Source: Lachnospiraceae bacterium
GTDB taxonomy: Bacteria > Bacillota > Clostridia > Lachnospirales > Lachnospiraceae
Assembly (NCBI GenBank): GCA_022845955.1
Contig: AP025576.1
Location: forward strand, 4,774,001-4,838,000
Reading direction: 5' to 3'
DNA: 64,000 bases
Positions within the stretch are counted from its first letter, which is position 1. Each line of letters starts with the position of its first letter. The position numbers and the translations under genes were made by a program. A model generated the notes under the pieces. The model searched no databases, was not told the origin of the DNA, and worked only from the letters and a program-made list of their open reading frames with translations. Below are positions 6,449 through 15,728 of this stretch, in pieces.

Positions 6449-7435
6449 ATGATGAAAGAAATTTTGCAGGAAAAGATATACAGAGAGATCAACGGCCTTC
6501 GGCAGGGCATGTTCCTACAAAGCGAGGACACCGGGAATCCGGTCCTTCTGTTCCTTCACGGCGGCCCCGGCTCTCCGGAGATTCCCTTTACCCAGGAAAA
6601 TCCCACGGGCCTGGAAAAGCTCTTTACGGTCTGCTGGTGGGAACAGCGCGGCAGCGGTATTACCTACAGCCGTAATACCCCGAAACAGACCATGACCGTC
6701 GAGCAAATGATTTCCGACACGCTGGCGGTAACCCATTATCTGCTCCGGCGTTTCGGCAAAGAGAAAATATATGTCATGGGCCACTCCTGGGGTTCTTTCC
6801 TTGGTGTGCTCACGGTACAGCGGGCTCCGGAGCTGTTCCATGCCTATATCGGCATCGGGCAGGTGGCACGTCAGGCAGAATCGGAACGGCTGGCTTATTC
6901 CTTTATGCTCAGGGAATTCAGGGCTGCAGGCAATAAACGTATGGTACGGCAGTTAGAGAAGTTTCCCATTGACAACGGGGCGAAGATAGACATAAAATAC
7001 CTGTCCGTGCGCAGCAAAGGTATGATGATGCTGGGGATAGGTGTCATGCACCACGGCACCTCCATGCTTGACTGCGTCAAAATGGTGTTGCGCTATAAAG
7101 GCTATACTCTCAAAGAAAAGCTGAATTACCCCCTGGGAAACAGCTTTTCCCTGCGCTGCCTCTGGGATTGTGTGCTGGAAAGCGATTTCTTTACCCGGGC
7201 GCCCCTTCTTGCCGTTCCCGTCTATGTGCTGCAGGGCCGGTTTGATTACCAGGTTTCCTATTCCGTGGCCCAAAAATATGTACAGTCGCTGGAAGCCCCG
7301 GTAAAAGGGTTTTATACTTTTGAAAATTCCGCCCACAGCCCCTGTTTTGAGGAACCGGACAAGATGTGCCGTATTCTGCGCGAGGATGTCCTGCAGGGCC
7401 GGGCAGATTTAGCCGATTTCCCCGAAACCAGATAA
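6449..7435 (+). CDS. Alpha/beta hydrolase, proline iminopeptidase-like, 328 aa
   Basis: The fold is clear. HGGPGSPE at about residue 37 is the oxyanion-hole motif of the prolyl iminopeptidase branch, WWEQRGSGIT is its partner strand, and GHSWGS near residue 113 is the nucleophile elbow with the catalytic Ser. An Asp near GRFDYQVSY and His in ENSAHSPCFEEP complete the triad. Length fits the family. Start ATG 6449 (a second ATG follows at 6452) has AAAGGGG upstream. The enzyme is cytoplasmic by lack of a signal peptide; the substrate (N-terminal proline peptides or small esters) is not fixed. It is followed after 66 bases by a lipoprotein gene in the same direction. Confidence 0.85.
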   Translation: MMKEILQEKIYREINGLRQGMFLQSEDTGNPVLLFLHGGPGSPEIPFTQENPTGLEKLFTVCWWEQRGSGITYSRNTPKQTMTVEQMISDTLAVTHYLLRRFGKEKIYVMGHSWGSFLGVLTVQRAPELFHAYIGIGQVARQAESERLAYSFMLREFRAAGNKRMVRQLEKFPIDNGAKIDIKYLSVRSKGMMMLGIGVMHHGTSMLDCVKMVLRYKGYTLKEKLNYPLGNSFSLRCLWDCVLESDFFTRAPLLAVPVYVLQGRFDYQVSYSVAQKYVQSLEAPVKGFYTFENSAHSPCFEEPDKMCRILREDVLQGRADLADFPETR

Positions 7436-7501
7436 CAGGAGCGCGCTTATGCCAGAAGCAGCTTTGACCCATGCCCGGAAAACGGGCGGACAGGAGAACC
7501 T

Positions 7502-8563
7502 ATGAGGAATAAAATAATACTTAAAAATCTTCCCGCCGCAATACTCTGCCTTCTGCTGGCAGGCAGCCTGACAGCCTGCGGAAAAAATGCCGATATTACA
7601 CCTGTGCAGACAGAAACCTCCGCGCCTGCGGAAACCGTGCTGCCCCAAACGTCAGATACGTCGGAAACCTCCCCGGAATATCCGGCCTTAACCCCGGACA
7701 GGGATAGCGAAAGCGCATCCGCTGCCCAGGAGGCACCGCCGGAAAATGATTCCGAAACCATACTTGCCGATCAGTCCTTTGACGGCGTGGATCTGGGCGA
7801 ATACCAAAATGTCCGCTTCACCACCAGCCAGGTTACCCGGAACGGCCTCTCCCATGCGCAGTATTCCCTGACGGATGACGGCGAAACGGTTTATACCTTC
7901 CCGGATGCCTATACTTCCTGGTACTTTGAACATACCATTAACTTTATAACCTTCCGCGATATCAACGGGGATGGAAAAAAAGATGTTATCACAAGCGAAC
8001 AGTACATTACCGGAGCCGGGCCGGAAGGCGCCCTTCCTTTTTCCATGGTTCGTATTTACCTGAACCAGGGCCGGGATTTCCTGTTCGCAGAAGGTCTTTC
8101 CATCTCCATCGGCAACAGTCTGGATGTTTCAAACGGAGAGACATACACCGCTGAAAATGTCCTTTCCGTGCTGGAGGAGCAGGTTTACTGTAACTTTGAC
8201 GGCAGCGGCGGATGGACCAGAGGGGAAATTGAAAGCTTTGCCTTCCTGGTAAAGCAAGACGTCCTTACGGACAACAGGCAGTCACTTGCGCAAAAAGTCC
8301 GGTATCCCCTGAACATTGTCCGCAACGGCTCGGAACAGCAGATTCAATCCCCGGAAGAATTCGTGGAACAATATGACGAAATCCTGAACATGCAGGTCAT
8401 CTACGATGTGGAAGGCGCGGAAACCGAAGGCCTCTTCTGGAACCAGGATGGTGTCATGCTGGGGACCGGCGCCATCTGGTTCGGTAAAATGGAAGACGGA
8501 TCGATTAAAATTTATTCCATTCCGGCAGAGGTACAGTATTGTAATCCGCTGAATGTGGATTAA
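7502..8563 (+). CDS. Lipoprotein with an FG-GAP/VCBS-like Asp repeat, 353 aa
   Basis: The N terminus is a lipoprotein signal ending LLLAGSLTACGK, with Cys at about residue 26. A low-complexity Thr/Ser/Glu/Pro linker covers residues 30-85. The folded domain holds DINGDGKKDVIT, an Asp-rich calcium-type loop found in FG-GAP/VCBS and dockerin-like repeats, once only. The C-terminal third (NQDGVMLGTGAIWFGKMEDGSIKIYSI) resembles uncharacterised Lachnospiraceae surface proteins. Start ATG 7502 has GGAG 8 bases upstream. It may share a transcript with the hydrolase. No terminator is evident between 8564 and 8643, where it faces the glycosidase gene tail to tail. Confidence 0.7.
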   Translation: MRNKIILKNLPAAILCLLLAGSLTACGKNADITPVQTETSAPAETVLPQTSDTSETSPEYPALTPDRDSESASAAQEAPPENDSETILADQSFDGVDLGEYQNVRFTTSQVTRNGLSHAQYSLTDDGETVYTFPDAYTSWYFEHTINFITFRDINGDGKKDVITSEQYITGAGPEGALPFSMVRIYLNQGRDFLFAEGLSISIGNSLDVSNGETYTAENVLSVLEEQVYCNFDGSGGWTRGEIESFAFLVKQDVLTDNRQSLAQKVRYPLNIVRNGSEQQIQSPEEFVEQYDEILNMQVIYDVEGAETEGLFWNQDGVMLGTGAIWFGKMEDGSIKIYSIPAEVQYCNPLNVD

Positions 8564-8643
8564 GAAGCGGCCGCATTATCCACAAGGTAAAACGCTGTTT
8601 TCTTCATAAACCCGGCTGCTTCCCATGTGCCGCAGTACTGTTT

Positions 8644-10524
8644 TCAATCCTGCAGCTCCGCATCTGTTAGTTCCATAGCCGCATTCAGACAGAATGCCTG
8701 CGGCCATGCCACCAGCCAGTCGTTGATTTCCCCCGGTCCTTTTTCCACGCCCCAGCGGCATTGGCAATACCCTTCATTCTGTGCACCCGGGTGCCTCCAC
8801 AATCCATGAAATAGCTTCCCTTCTGCCGGAGCTATATTCTGTATGGCATTCGCCCAGATCAGCTGTGCACGCCTTTTCCAGTTTATATCTCCTGTTATCC
8901 GATACAAGGTAAAAAGGGCCGGAACTACCAGCGCCCCCCAGGGATCCATATGGTGATGCTGTGCGGATACCGTTGTCCCTCCCAGGGTATGGTAGGCTGC
9001 GGTTTCAAAATCACTTCCTGCCTCCGGAATGGTGTCATAATGCATCATCCAGGAACAGAAATACCAGCCGGCTTTTTTTGCGATATTCAGCCACTCGCCG
9101 CTTTTCTCCAGTTCAAACAGCCGCAGCGCACCGATGAGCATGGGGCCGGAGGTTTCCTTATCAATACAATAGGTATCCAAAGCCCCCGCCGTGCAGAAAA
9201 ATCCGGCCAGGTCCCGTTTATAGTAGAGCCGGCAGGCTTCTTTTGCCCGGTTCAGATAACACTGCCGGCCCGTCTCTTCATAAAGATCCACAAGCCCCGG
9301 AATGAGATAAGCCCCAATTGTTCCATTTTGATCCACACAATCACCCGTATGTACATCCCATGCTTTCCCAAATCCATAATCCGGGGAATAGTGCTCCACA
9401 AAAAAATCCGCCGCTCCCTCTGCGGCCTTGTAATAGGCAGTCCGTTCAATGCCGGCCGCCTTCAGCAGCCGGTATGCCTTCAGAAGTTCCATCACCGCAA
9501 ATCCCTGGTTGCAGGTATCCACCACCACCGGACCATCCTTTTCCAGGTCTTCGTATTCTGTCACGAGTAATCCTGTCTTGGCAACGGCATCCTCCGCCCA
9601 GGCATCCAGATTGCTCATACCGATATCCACAAGCTCCTGCTTTCCCTCCTGCAGCCCTTTCTGGATACACAGCCTTGCATACATGCCATTCTGCCCGCAC
9701 CAGCCAAAAGCAAAACCGTCACGCTTTACGAAGCTGCCCTTTTCCGGGCTCATCCCAATGTGGAACATCTGTCTTCCCCGGTATAACGAAAGCAAATGCA
9801 GGGCATGGCTGAGGGAAAGCGTCTGTACCTCTTTCACCGGATACGCAAAAGGAAACCTCCTGCCAAGCAGCCATAGTGCCGTATCTTCTACATTTGCCGC
9901 AGCGAAAGCCGGCGCCTCCGGTTTCCCGGAAAGAAGATAGGCCGCTGCGCGGAATTCCTCCCCCGCCTCCAGATGGATAAAGGTTTCATACGCATCACTG
10001 TAACGGTCCCTGCTGCAATAGGTAAGCGGTTTTTCAATTGTGGGATAGAGCAGCCTGTGGATCATGCACCCGTCTTTATCCGCTGTCATGGAACAGGAGC
10101 AGAGAAGCGAGTTTTCCTCCCTGTCGGAAGCCATAAGGGCAGCATATTGGTCCGCGTTCTCACTGATAGTACAGCCGGGAATTGTCGTACGGCGGTAATC
10201 GAAAACCCAGGGCTGTCCTTCCCTCTCAAGTCCTTTCGGCTCCTTCCCGTTTCCCCAGTGGTTTCCGTTATAGGAGACCCCGGGAATCACATAATGCGTA
10301 TAGGGGAATCCTGCTTTCATCCGGATTTCCGGTTGGAAATCCGCTGCCCCTTTGCCGATATTTTTCCAGTAATGGACCAGTCGTACACAATTATCATCCA
10401 CTGTTTCATATTGTAAAGTAACTCTGAACTGTTCGTCCTCATATACATTTTCTTCCAAACGCTGCAATTCCCGCTGCCGGCCGCCGCGTGTATAGCAGGG
10501 CGGCAGCAATAACCAATTCTTCAT
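8644..10524 (-). CDS. Six-hairpin (alpha/alpha)6-type glycosidase, family unassigned, 626 aa
   Basis: Start ATG 10524 is chosen because AAGGAGG stands 5 bases before it; the frame is also open to 10584, overlapping the regulator gene. The N-terminal third looks like a beta-sandwich (YETVDDNCVRLVHYWKNIG). From about residue 250 on, repeated helix pairs with aromatic and acidic residues appear (AWAEDAVAKTGLLVTEYED, ADFFVEHYSPDYGFGKAWD, GAYLIPGLVDLYEETGRQCYL, HHHMDPWGALVVPALFTLYRITGD), as in GH88/GH105/GH127-like toroids. No signal peptide is present, so it acts inside the cell on imported sugar. It is the last gene of the Lpl/YesMN operon. I cannot name the CAZy family. Confidence 0.6.
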   Translation of the reverse strand: MKNWLLLPPCYTRGGRQRELQRLEENVYEDEQFRVTLQYETVDDNCVRLVHYWKNIGKGAADFQPEIRMKAGFPYTHYVIPGVSYNGNHWGNGKEPKGLEREGQPWVFDYRRTTIPGCTISENADQYAALMASDREENSLLCSCSMTADKDGCMIHRLLYPTIEKPLTYCSRDRYSDAYETFIHLEAGEEFRAAAYLLSGKPEAPAFAAANVEDTALWLLGRRFPFAYPVKEVQTLSLSHALHLLSLYRGRQMFHIGMSPEKGSFVKRDGFAFGWCGQNGMYARLCIQKGLQEGKQELVDIGMSNLDAWAEDAVAKTGLLVTEYEDLEKDGPVVVDTCNQGFAVMELLKAYRLLKAAGIERTAYYKAAEGAADFFVEHYSPDYGFGKAWDVHTGDCVDQNGTIGAYLIPGLVDLYEETGRQCYLNRAKEACRLYYKRDLAGFFCTAGALDTYCIDKETSGPMLIGALRLFELEKSGEWLNIAKKAGWYFCSWMMHYDTIPEAGSDFETAAYHTLGGTTVSAQHHHMDPWGALVVPALFTLYRITGDINWKRRAQLIWANAIQNIAPAEGKLFHGLWRHPGAQNEGYCQCRWGVEKGPGEINDWLVAWPQAFCLNAAMELTDAELQD

Positions 10525-10573
10525 AAAAGCCTCCTTACTCCCCAAGTCATCCCTTGACGGAGTTACTCTTTTT

Positions 10574-12085
10574 TTATATGACATATTTTTTCCGGTATTC
10601 CACCGGCGTCATCCCTTCCGTGCTCCTGAACACTTTTGCAAAATAATTGCCGTTGGAATAACCGCATCTTTCTGCGATTTCTACAATCCTGATGTGGGGG
10701 TTGCGCAAAAGCTTCTTAGATAAATCCAGGCGGTAATCACAGATATACTGCTTGATGGTTACGCCCGTCTCCTTTCGGAACAAGACATTCAGATGGGCCG
10801 CCGAAAAATGCATATCTTCCGCAATATCGGATACCGACAGCTCTGCCTCACTGCAGTGCTGCTCAATATAGGATATAGTATCCCTTACCAGCCGTGAAAA
10901 CCTGCTTTCATTTTCCAAACGGGCCAAAAAAGCATCCAGCATTCTTTCAAACAGCTTCATCACCTCGTCAATGGATACAGCTTCCCGGATACAGCTGTCC
11001 AATTCCTCCTCCGTATCCATATCCGCCGCGGACAGAAGCAGGGCGCTTTTTTCCCGGACGAGAAGCCTTGCAAATGCCGACAGGAGCATGATAATATCCT
11101 CCTGCCGGTAAAATCCTTCCGAACAGATTTCTGTTACCAGGCGGTGCAGCCATCCGTCCACCTGCTCCGGCTTCTCTTTTATCATTCCGACGAATTCCGC
11201 ATACAATCCGGGATTCAGTTTTTTCATCTTCGGGATCTCATCTTCTATTTCAAATACGTTCCTGCTGCTGTCAAAGAAAGATTGCTCTGCATTTAACAGT
11301 GCAATTTCGCAGCTTTGTGAAACAGCCATCAGATTATCCGTTTCGAAGCCCATGCCTATACAAAGCCCTTCCTGCAATTCTGTCATTTTACGGCACTCAG
11401 CCCTTACCATACGCATCCGGTATTTACCGCAGGCGGCCAGAAACAGATATTTCCCCCTGTCCACCATAGTGAGAAGAATGGGAATTCCTGATTCCTGCCA
11501 GAAAGAAAAAACCAATGGCTCCAGCTGTCCCGGCACTTCTTCCTTCTTGGCCCAGAGCACCGCGGAAAAATAAGCCGTGTCTGTGGGGAATCTAACCTCT
11601 CTGCATATCTTTTCAAGCAGAGCCTTATCTTTCGTTTTAAGCCTGAGCATGTTTAACAGACGCTGGCGCTCCAGCCTCTGCCACTGGCCCTCTTTTTTTT
11701 CATGCCGTTCCTTTTCCCTTACAAAATCCACTGCCTTTTTGACAGCTCCCTCCACTTTTTCCAGCTCGATGGGTTTTTCCACGAATTCCACCGCATCCAG
11801 AGATATCGCCTTTTTCAGGTACTCAATTTCCAAATACCCGCTCATAAACAAAAGCTTGCTGTCGGGGCACAGGCGGATCAGTCTTTCCGCGAACTCCAGG
11901 CCGTTAAGCTTAGGCATACGGATATCGGTAAGCACGATATCCGGCCGGAACCATGTGGATATTGTCAGCGCTTCCCGCCCGTCCCGCGCCTGCATAATCT
12001 CATCAATCCCGTATTTATCCCAGGAAATGGATGTAATCAGCCCTTCTCTTGCATAATCTTCATCGTCCGCAATCAACAGTCTCAT
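10574..12085 (-). CDS. YesN-type response regulator (receiver plus AraC HTH), 503 aa
   Basis: Residues 1-120 are a receiver: acidic pair in IADDEDYAREGL, phospho-acceptor Asp54 in DIVLTDIRMPKLNG, Ser in LLFMSGY and Lys in VEFVEKPIEL. A long linker domain follows, and residues about 400-503 form two AraC HTH motifs (ELSVSDIAEDMHFSAAHLNVLF, then VEIAERCGYSNGNYFAKVF and the RSTEGMTPVEYRKKY signature). Its ATG overlaps the stop of the sensor kinase gene by 4 bases, so the pair is translationally coupled. YesN-type regulators act on the adjacent binding-protein and permease genes in response to oligosaccharide. Confidence 0.93.
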   Translation of the reverse strand: MRLLIADDEDYAREGLITSISWDKYGIDEIMQARDGREALTISTWFRPDIVLTDIRMPKLNGLEFAERLIRLCPDSKLLFMSGYLEIEYLKKAISLDAVEFVEKPIELEKVEGAVKKAVDFVREKERHEKKEGQWQRLERQRLLNMLRLKTKDKALLEKICREVRFPTDTAYFSAVLWAKKEEVPGQLEPLVFSFWQESGIPILLTMVDRGKYLFLAACGKYRMRMVRAECRKMTELQEGLCIGMGFETDNLMAVSQSCEIALLNAEQSFFDSSRNVFEIEDEIPKMKKLNPGLYAEFVGMIKEKPEQVDGWLHRLVTEICSEGFYRQEDIIMLLSAFARLLVREKSALLLSAADMDTEEELDSCIREAVSIDEVMKLFERMLDAFLARLENESRFSRLVRDTISYIEQHCSEAELSVSDIAEDMHFSAAHLNVLFRKETGVTIKQYICDYRLDLSKKLLRNPHIRIVEIAERCGYSNGNYFAKVFRSTEGMTPVEYRKKYVI

Positions 12086-13881
12086 TGCAGTCTCCCTCCC
12101 TCTGCCGACTCTTCCGGATTACCCGTTCCTTTAATCTTACCTATCCGGATGCTGACACAGGTTCCGATTCCCTGTGTGCTTTCGTAAGTGATACATTTTT
12201 CCATGTTATAAAACAGCTTAAGGCGTGTCTCTATATTGCTGATCCCATATTTACTTCCCTTGTGTGTCCGCTCTATTTCCTGTCCGGTACCCATGCCCAC
12301 GCCGTCATCGGTTACCGACAGGAATATTTCATCGTCTTCTTCCCATCCGCTGATAAGTATGCTGCCCCGTCCTCCGCTTTTCTCCATAATACCGTGTACA
12401 ATGGCATTTTCTATAAGAGGCTGCAGAGTGATTTTGGGAATCAGATAATCCCGTATCCCTTCCTCCACATCCAGTTCAAATAAAATTTTCCCCCGGTACC
12501 GTTTCTGCTGTATGGCAATATAAGCCTCGCATAATTCTATTTCCAGGCCAATGGTAATGATATCCCTTCCCTTGTTGAGAATCAGTTTATAATACCGGGC
12601 AAGGGATAAAACCGTGTCCCTGATATTATCCGTTTCGTTCCTGGACGCCATCCAGTTAATCATATCCAGGGTATTATAGAGGAAATGGGGATTAATCTGA
12701 GACTGCAGGGCCATCAGTTCCGCCCCCTTTTTCTCCTGCCCCAATTGATACTGCTCCTCCAAAAGCTTTCTGATACGCCGTATCATATAATTATAATTCC
12801 GGATCAGCTCCCCTACCTCATCCTGGCCGGCTTCCTCGTCCAGGGTTTCCAGCTTTCCATTCTGTACCTTCTGCACGGTTCCGGACAAATGCAGGATTCT
12901 GGCGGAAACGGACCGGGAAATCAGCCATATCGCCAAAAGCAGGGCCGCACAGACCAAAGCAAATAAAACCACAGTAAAAATGCCCGTATCCCGGAAGCTT
13001 CCCCGGACAGTATCCGAAGGCATCACCGCATATAAAAGGAGGCCGCTGTCCCCTATATCACACACTCTGGCATAATACTCTTTACTATTGGCCCTGACTT
13101 TTCCGCCCTCCGGCAAACAGGCGCCCTCCAGTTCTGCGTCCGGGCTGATTTTTTCGTAGAGCTTCCGGTCGCTGACCGTAAGCAGCCTGCCTTCTTTCGA
13201 TTTTATATAGTATACCTCTTCCTGCGGGGTGTTTAAGAAGCTTTCCGCCAGCTTGTCCGCATGAATATACACATGCATGCTTCCCAGATTCCTGCTGAAA
13301 TCCGCCAGATCCGTTACCGGCCTGACAAATACCATATAATTTCCGGACTCTCCGTTTTTCTCCATCTTTGTAATCTGCCAGAAAGGCCGGAAACCATTCT
13401 GCACCATGATCGCATTAATCTGCTGTCCCTCTTCGCTGTTCCAGTTGCGTACATAGCCGGATATGCCGTCCGCAAAGGGATACCTCCCGTCCAGGTAAAA
13501 AAGAATGGAATCGTAATCCGTTCCATAATATATATTTTTAATCCATTCCCAGGCGGACTGGACCTGCACATACTGCCCGGCAAAGCCGCTGCTTTCCATC
13601 AGCTGCTTCAGGTAAAAATTCAGGTTTTCATTCCCGATGGCCATCCTGGTTATACTTTCCACCCGTTCCAGCTTTTCCTCCAGCATGGCCTGTGTCTGCT
13701 CAAAGCGCTGACGGGCCAGATATTCCTGGTTTGTCTGGGCCGACGAAGAAAGCTGCCGGTAAAACAGGAAAAATGCAGCCCCCATCGCTGCCAGACAGGC
13801 GCAGGAAAAGAGAAGAAACATCTTCACTGTTAATGATAAATTCGAAAACCGGTATTTTCCCCCGGATAAAATCCTCTTCAT
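12082..13881 (-). CDS. YesM-type sensor histidine kinase, 599 aa
   Basis: Architecture is membrane-sensor-membrane-kinase: TM1 at about 19-41 (LTVKMFLLFSCACLAAMGAAFFLFY), an extracellular dCache-like region, TM2 at about 305-325 (IFTVVLFALVCAALLLAIWLI), a HAMP linker, then His_kinase with QSQINPHFLYNTLDMINWM carrying the phospho-His, and an HATPase lobe with ENAIVHGIM and DDGVGMG. ATG 13881 has AGGGG 6 bases upstream. It is separated from the binding-protein gene by a hairpin that should lower its expression relative to that gene. It probably senses an oligosaccharide, perhaps with the binding protein. Confidence 0.93.
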   Translation of the reverse strand: MKRILSGGKYRFSNLSLTVKMFLLFSCACLAAMGAAFFLFYRQLSSSAQTNQEYLARQRFEQTQAMLEEKLERVESITRMAIGNENLNFYLKQLMESSGFAGQYVQVQSAWEWIKNIYYGTDYDSILFYLDGRYPFADGISGYVRNWNSEEGQQINAIMVQNGFRPFWQITKMEKNGESGNYMVFVRPVTDLADFSRNLGSMHVYIHADKLAESFLNTPQEEVYYIKSKEGRLLTVSDRKLYEKISPDAELEGACLPEGGKVRANSKEYYARVCDIGDSGLLLYAVMPSDTVRGSFRDTGIFTVVLFALVCAALLLAIWLISRSVSARILHLSGTVQKVQNGKLETLDEEAGQDEVGELIRNYNYMIRRIRKLLEEQYQLGQEKKGAELMALQSQINPHFLYNTLDMINWMASRNETDNIRDTVLSLARYYKLILNKGRDIITIGLEIELCEAYIAIQQKRYRGKILFELDVEEGIRDYLIPKITLQPLIENAIVHGIMEKSGGRGSILISGWEEDDEIFLSVTDDGVGMGTGQEIERTHKGSKYGISNIETRLKLFYNMEKCITYESTQGIGTCVSIRIGKIKGTGNPEESAEGGRLQ

Positions 13882-13931
13882 ATATGCCCCTATCCGTACG
13901 CCTGTCGACAGAACCTTCTCCTGAAACCCCC

Positions 13932-13967
13932 AAAAGCCTTCCCGCAGGCGTACTGCTGCAGGAAGGC
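13932..13967 (-). terminator. Hairpin between binding-protein and kinase genes
   Basis: On the minus strand GCCTTCCTGCAG and CCTGCGGGAAGGC pair around a short loop and lead into TTTT. A partial terminator here would give more binding protein than sensor kinase from the same transcript, a common arrangement in such operons. Confidence 0.65.
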
Positions 13968-13979
13968 AGAATATCTTAT

Positions 13980-15608
13980 TTAATCAGCCGCTTTCTTTTC
14001 CCGGAATGCGGTCAGCTGCTGCTGCATTTCGGCAATGTATTTTTCAATACCGGCCTTCTGCAGCTGTGCCAGGACATTATCATAATCCCCTTCCCTATCC
14101 TGGGTAACCCCGCAGAGCAGAGGCGTCATATACTGCGCTTTCACCGACTCCAGGGCCGCCGTTTCCGCTGAGAGGGAGGATGCGTCGAAGATAAAGCCGT
14201 CCAGAGGGCTGAATTCTTCCGGAGTTATCCGGGTCGCGTCCATCTGCTCCTGCCAGAAAGCGTTTTCACTGGGTACTTCCTCTTCCATATAACCGTCCAC
14301 CAGACCGGTCCAGGAAGGCTTCACATTGCTGGCATCAATACCTGCCGTTGTGATTTTGCCGTCCGTCCTGTTATAATTTTCCCCTTCCACGCCCCATCTG
14401 AGCAAATCATAATAAGCCTGATCGGTATGTGCTTTTTCAATAAACTGCAGGGCTTTTACCGGCTCCTTGCATTTGGGATTGATGGAAATACAGGTAGAAT
14501 TGGATACGGAGGGCAGATATACAGGCGCTTTGCCAAATCCGTAATCATACCAGCCCATTTCCCATTCCGGATTATTCCTGGCAATCTCGTTCACCGTTGC
14601 GGTAAGGGACCAGGCAGGAGAATTGGTCGTGGTCGCCTTTTTGTCCGCTTTCACCAGTTCCGCAATCTTATTTCCTTCGTTGGCGCTGGAAGCAAGGATA
14701 TCATGGTCAATTATCCCGTCCTTGTACCATTTCGCCACATACTCCAGCATGGTTTTGTATTCCGGCGTCTGCGTCCTGTCTAATACCGTATATGGATCCT
14801 CCACCGATACCACCGTATAAGGGGTATTCATATAGCTGTCCAGCTCCAGGTATTTTCCGGCGGCCAGGATATTCCATACGGCGGACCATACCCGGTTATC
14901 CATAATCACGGAGCTTTCCGGATATTCCTCCTTTGCTTTATATAAATACTGCTCCATTGTCTCCAGACTGTTGATTTCCGGAAGCCCCCAGCTTTTACGA
15001 AGATCCTCTCTGTACATGAAGCCTTCATTTGCCGATACACTGTCCGTCGCTTTCCCGAACTGCGGAATCCCATACAGCTTTCCGCCGATTTCACAGCTCT
15101 CCAGCGTTTTGTCGGAAACCACGGAATAATGGGCCACCAGATCAGGCACCTCACTCAGCAAAGGCTTTAAATCCAGAAATGCATTCTTTGTCGCCATAAC
15201 CTTATAATCGGAAAAATTTCCTCCTACATACAAATCGTATTCCCCGGATGCAATATTCAGATTTATTTTGTTCTTTTCATCTCCCCAGGGGATAAAATCA
15301 AATCTTACCTTGATTCCCAGATCCGTAACCGTCATGGCATCCAGCTGCTCATAAAAAGTATCCATTCCCGCAGCCGGTTCATTTCCCATAGTAAATCCTT
15401 TTAAGGTGACCACCTCACCGTTATCTGCCTCCGCCCATCCTGCTGCGGACTGCGATACCTCACCGGACTCTGCATTCTGTGTTGTCCCGGCGGATTCCGC
15501 ACTTCCGGCTGTCTGCGCACCGCCCTGGCCGCAACCGGCCAGGGATAATGTCAATACTGCCGCCATTCCCACCGACACCGCTCTTTTCCATAAATTTCTT
15601 TTCTTCAT
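13980..15608 (-). CDS. Lpl-type extracellular sugar-binding lipoprotein, 542 aa
   Basis: Signal peptide and lipobox LSLAGCGQG place the lipid Cys near residue 26, followed by a Gly/Ala/Ser/Glu linker. The body has features of family-1 solute-binding proteins of the LplA/YtcQ group: FIPWGDEKNKINLNIASGEYDLYVGG, YGIPQFGKATDSVSANEGFMYREDLRKSWGLP and NSTCISINPKCKEPVKALQFIE. Length fits this group, which is larger than maltose-type proteins. It captures an oligosaccharide outside the membrane for the two permeases encoded upstream. ATG 15608 has AAGGAGGG upstream. Confidence 0.92.
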   Translation of the reverse strand: MKKRNLWKRAVSVGMAAVLTLSLAGCGQGGAQTAGSAESAGTTQNAESGEVSQSAAGWAEADNGEVVTLKGFTMGNEPAAGMDTFYEQLDAMTVTDLGIKVRFDFIPWGDEKNKINLNIASGEYDLYVGGNFSDYKVMATKNAFLDLKPLLSEVPDLVAHYSVVSDKTLESCEIGGKLYGIPQFGKATDSVSANEGFMYREDLRKSWGLPEINSLETMEQYLYKAKEEYPESSVIMDNRVWSAVWNILAAGKYLELDSYMNTPYTVVSVEDPYTVLDRTQTPEYKTMLEYVAKWYKDGIIDHDILASSANEGNKIAELVKADKKATTTNSPAWSLTATVNEIARNNPEWEMGWYDYGFGKAPVYLPSVSNSTCISINPKCKEPVKALQFIEKAHTDQAYYDLLRWGVEGENYNRTDGKITTAGIDASNVKPSWTGLVDGYMEEEVPSENAFWQEQMDATRITPEEFSPLDGFIFDASSLSAETAALESVKAQYMTPLLCGVTQDREGDYDNVLAQLQKAGIEKYIAEMQQQLTAFREKKAAD

Positions 15609-15728
15609 TGCGTAATACCCTCCTTTTTATTATACATCAGGCGCTTTGGGCCTGTCTGCATCACCGATTACCTTTTCTAAAAATATACCTATCCTTTGCT
15701 GCGGGACGCAAGGGATCGTGTACCGCAG

